Source of the DNA: Sipunculus nudus
Lineage: Eukaryota; Annelida; Sipuncula; Golfingiida; Sipunculidae
Length of the DNA stretch: 64,000 nucleotides
Assembly (NCBI GenBank): GCA_026874595.1
Contig: CM049315.1
Coordinates: forward strand, 39,632,164-39,696,163
Reading direction: 5' to 3'
Part shown: one piece after another, positions 61,401 through 64,000 of the stretch
Position numbering within the stretch: the first letter of the stretch is position 1
Layout: the number at the start of each line of letters is the position of its first letter
Translations under genes and position numbers: made by a program
The notes under the pieces: generated by a model
What the model saw: only the letters and a program-made list of their open reading frames with translations
What the model was told of the DNA's origin: nothing
The model's database searches: none

Positions 61401-61552
61401 GCATAATACAGGTTAGAGTGTCCTGTTTTCTTGTATTTATGCAAGAATATTTGCTAATGATCTACCTTGATATTAAATAACACTTTTTTGTCATAAATTT
61501 GTATTGTCTACAGTTCTGAAGGACTGACTGCTCTTATTATCTTCATTTGAGC

Positions 61553-61720
61553 TCAGCTGAGGTATAGGTACAGCGCTTTGTCCATCCTGACGTCCTTTAG
61601 GAAGGCACAAATCGTACCCGCTGACTCTAGAAGCTTCCAAGTGAGCATATATGGTTTCTCCTTGGAAACCATAATTAGGTCACTGCGACCTATTTCCATC
61701 AAGCTATGCATACTTATTGA
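61553..61720. repeat. Fragment of the 37.6-kb repeat element
   Basis: GAGCTCAGCTGAGGTATAGG, TTTGTCCATCCTGACGTCC, GGCACAAATCGTACCCGCTG and CTCCTTGGAAACCATAATTAG follow the order of the left end and first unit of the element at 37581. Confidence 0.7.
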
Positions 61721-62667
61721 ATATAAAGATGTTTATAAGGAAATCTGAGATACCATAGATGTGCTTCTACGTTTCTTAATGCATTTTTTTTTGTTTTCAC
61801 CAGTGTATCAGAAGAAATGCCTTTTATATACACATCATCTGAGGAAAGTTATTTCTTATTTTATGTAAACGAGAGACAGTATTTCCCCACCTTTGATGAA
61901 TGAAATAAATGCCTTTATTTTAATCAAATGAAGTACGACGTGTGTGTGGTTATGGTTTCCATGTGAATTCTGATTAAATGTTTCAAACTCATTAAAGTAA
62001 ATTATATATATTTACATAAGATGAAAGTCACGTATAATTCTAAATTGTGAAATAAAACGAGGAACGTAAGCATGTTCGACTTGTCATTACAGTGGGGGGG
62101 GGGGGGGGGAATATATTGTTTCCACCAGTTAATATGCTGAAAGGCAAATGTGAATCATGGTATTATCTTATGGTTGAGTTTTTTCAGAATATGTCGCTGC
62201 AGACTCAAAACTGTCATCAGAACCAGTAAATGGATAGATGAACTGTTGGATGGCTGTGTCCCTGTATGGATAAAATAGATAGATAGGTAAGGCCTTAGAT
62301 TTATTCAACTGAACACTCTTGAAACTATCTCCTTTCCTCTCTAAATGGCTGTAACGCAAGGTACACTTTGTTATTATTTATTTTATTCCTATGCTGGTCC
62401 ATCTATGACCTTCCCTTATAAATATCACGATGGGATATAGACGACAGTTATAAATTAGATGCATAAAACATTTATTTTGCATTCAGTTTTGAATATTTAA
62501 ATAAGAGTTAATATCTAATTTAATTTTTTCTTGAGGCCTCTACGGTTTTGGACTGCGATAATTAAATCTAACCTTACAATGTTTCCTTCTTACACAATAA
62601 GAGAGCATGCATGAACAAACATAAAAATGAATATGATTATCTTGAATTCCTAAATGATATATATTGT

Positions 62668-63180
62668 TAGGGATCCTAATAACAACAGATCACGTGGTCG
62701 TGACGAGCATAATTTTGTTACGGAGATAAACAAAAATCTGATTCTGTAACACTAGGCAGCGTGAAATGTCTAGGGGAATGAATAAAGAAGTCAGTGGATT
62801 TTGGTTAATTAATTCTTAAATAATCCTAACATTACAATACACTATATCAAAACAATATCACAGTAAAACAATAAAAATGTTCAGTACTGGAGCGTTCTAA
62901 TCCTAGGCTTTCCTGAATACCTCCACTGTCACAGCTCAACAAGCCCTTCAAAACAGATAATCAAGATGAACAGTTCACGTAAATCGTCTCAGAGATTAAT
63001 AGTCCAATGTCATCTCTAAATCAATCTGTTGTAATACAAAAGTGAAGTTCTGGTAATAGTCCCAAAGGGAAACTGAAGACTTAATAAAATCTTTTACAAA
63101 GTTTGAAGAAATATCTAAAAGTGCTGCAATTATAGAAAAAGTCCATAAACTGATTAACATTCTTCCATGTCCGCTGGAAT
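62668..63180. repeat. Dispersed repeat, copy 2
   Basis: This is the counterpart of 58558-59060 in the same orientation, starting TGTTAGGGATCCTAATAACA. It differs by many substitutions and short indels. Confidence 0.7.
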
Positions 63181-63439
63181 ATTTCTCTCTCCCCTCAGCT
63201 CTTACCCACGTGTACCCCGACCAATCCTATTGTGCCCCAAAGGACAATAGGATCAGTGTCAGTCTTTCACATGCCCCCCCCCCCCCCCGAATCGCAAAAA
63301 GCATAATCTCGTAATCTCGTAAAGTCTCGGCTTTTCAAACCACGCCGTTAGCTTCATTCTAACCACATTCACCTGATGATCGGTCGCAACCCGTGAAACA
63401 GACTGTTCTGAATTTACAGTGTTGTTTTTCTTCAGCGTT

Positions 63440-63483
<44 letters not shown>

Positions 63484-64000
63484 TATATATATATTACTGC
63501 ATGTAGAAAAAGAAAATGCAAGAACAAATTGAAGTAGGTGGAATTAGGCACAAGCTTCAGCATGCAGTATATCGCGATTTCAAGAAATGATGATTTTTTT
63601 TCTCAAACTGAACTAGGATGTTTAAAGTTGATCTATGTAACTACTGTTTGAAATTTTTTTTGTGCGAATTTTCATTAAATTTTGTGTAATTATACTGAGA
63701 AGGGTCTGACTAAAATTTTCTAATTAAGTTTTGTGGTCTGATGCAAAATATTAAAATCACCAGGAATAACTTTAGAAAATTACTATTGAACTTGCATTAT
63801 ATTTCTGTTTAATGGTTGTCATCATTTTTAAGGGATAAACAAGATCCAAAATCAATATGTTTAGTCAATTCAAATTCAATTCGTGCTACCCATATTAAGA
63901 ATTCATTTAATTAGAATTGTTAAAAATTAATAGGCCAATAACCCAAAATGGATAATTCAATGCGAAGGTTTACAACTCTTGGTAAATATTGTAATGAGAG
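63181..64000. other. Gene-free AT-rich host DNA
   Basis: It contains a poly-C run at about 63276-63288 and a TA tract at 63441-63494. No gene is seen. Confidence 0.5.

Overview
The window is metazoan nuclear DNA. It is AT-rich, full of TA/GA microsatellites, minisatellites, tRNA-derived SINE copies, MITE-like elements and old local duplications, with no operons and no dense coding. A marine invertebrate, most likely a mollusc, fits the repeat style (GTCCGTC-type leaders and GGTGGCGCCACC-bearing tandem repeats), but this is inferred from general familiarity and is not proven.

The main content is at the left edge. Positions 1 to about 8.4 kb are clearly richer in GC than the rest and carry an apparently intact, compact, virus-like gene block. 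On the minus strand lie a P-loop ATPase of the virion-packaging type (1-251, running off the window) and a 1282-codon protein-primed family B DNA polymerase (304-4152) with all exonuclease and polymerase motifs. On the plus strand, divergent from the polymerase, is a roughly 500-codon gene of unknown function (4330-5835). It is followed by a 1.2-kb AT-rich control region made of about five diverged ~200-bp units carrying ACTTCCGGT boxes (5836-7050). Then comes a self-contained transcription unit with a TATA box at 7058 and AATAAA at 8327. In this unit two long reading frames (351 and 296 codons) overlap for 890 bases, preceded by a 9-codon upstream ORF. The polymerase/ATPase pair points to a Polinton/Maverick or adintovirus-like element, either integrated in the host or a viral contig joined to host sequence. 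No integrase, capsid or protease gene is visible; these could lie beyond the left edge.

Right of the viral block, an almost perfect 91-bp minisatellite (about 8550-9616), a ~20-bp repeat cluster and a TA tract lead into ordinary AT-rich host DNA. From about 10 kb to 64 kb I find no convincing protein-coding gene. This part holds a 24-bp satellite of about 2.2 kb (21.06-23.25 kb), a 44-bp minisatellite (25.69-25.96 kb), a triplicated block (27.5, 30.6 and 33.6 kb), a 3.4-kb composite repeat element with short terminal inverted repeats (37.58-40.99 kb), a 615-bp MITE with TA target-site duplication (45.24-45.85 kb), an inverted SINE pair (49.27 and 50.28 kb), a 1.5-kb duplication (47.7 and 54.4 kb), a dispersed repeat pair (58.6 and 62.7 kb) and many microsatellites. 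One short candidate exon (43304-43496, minus) is noted with low confidence.
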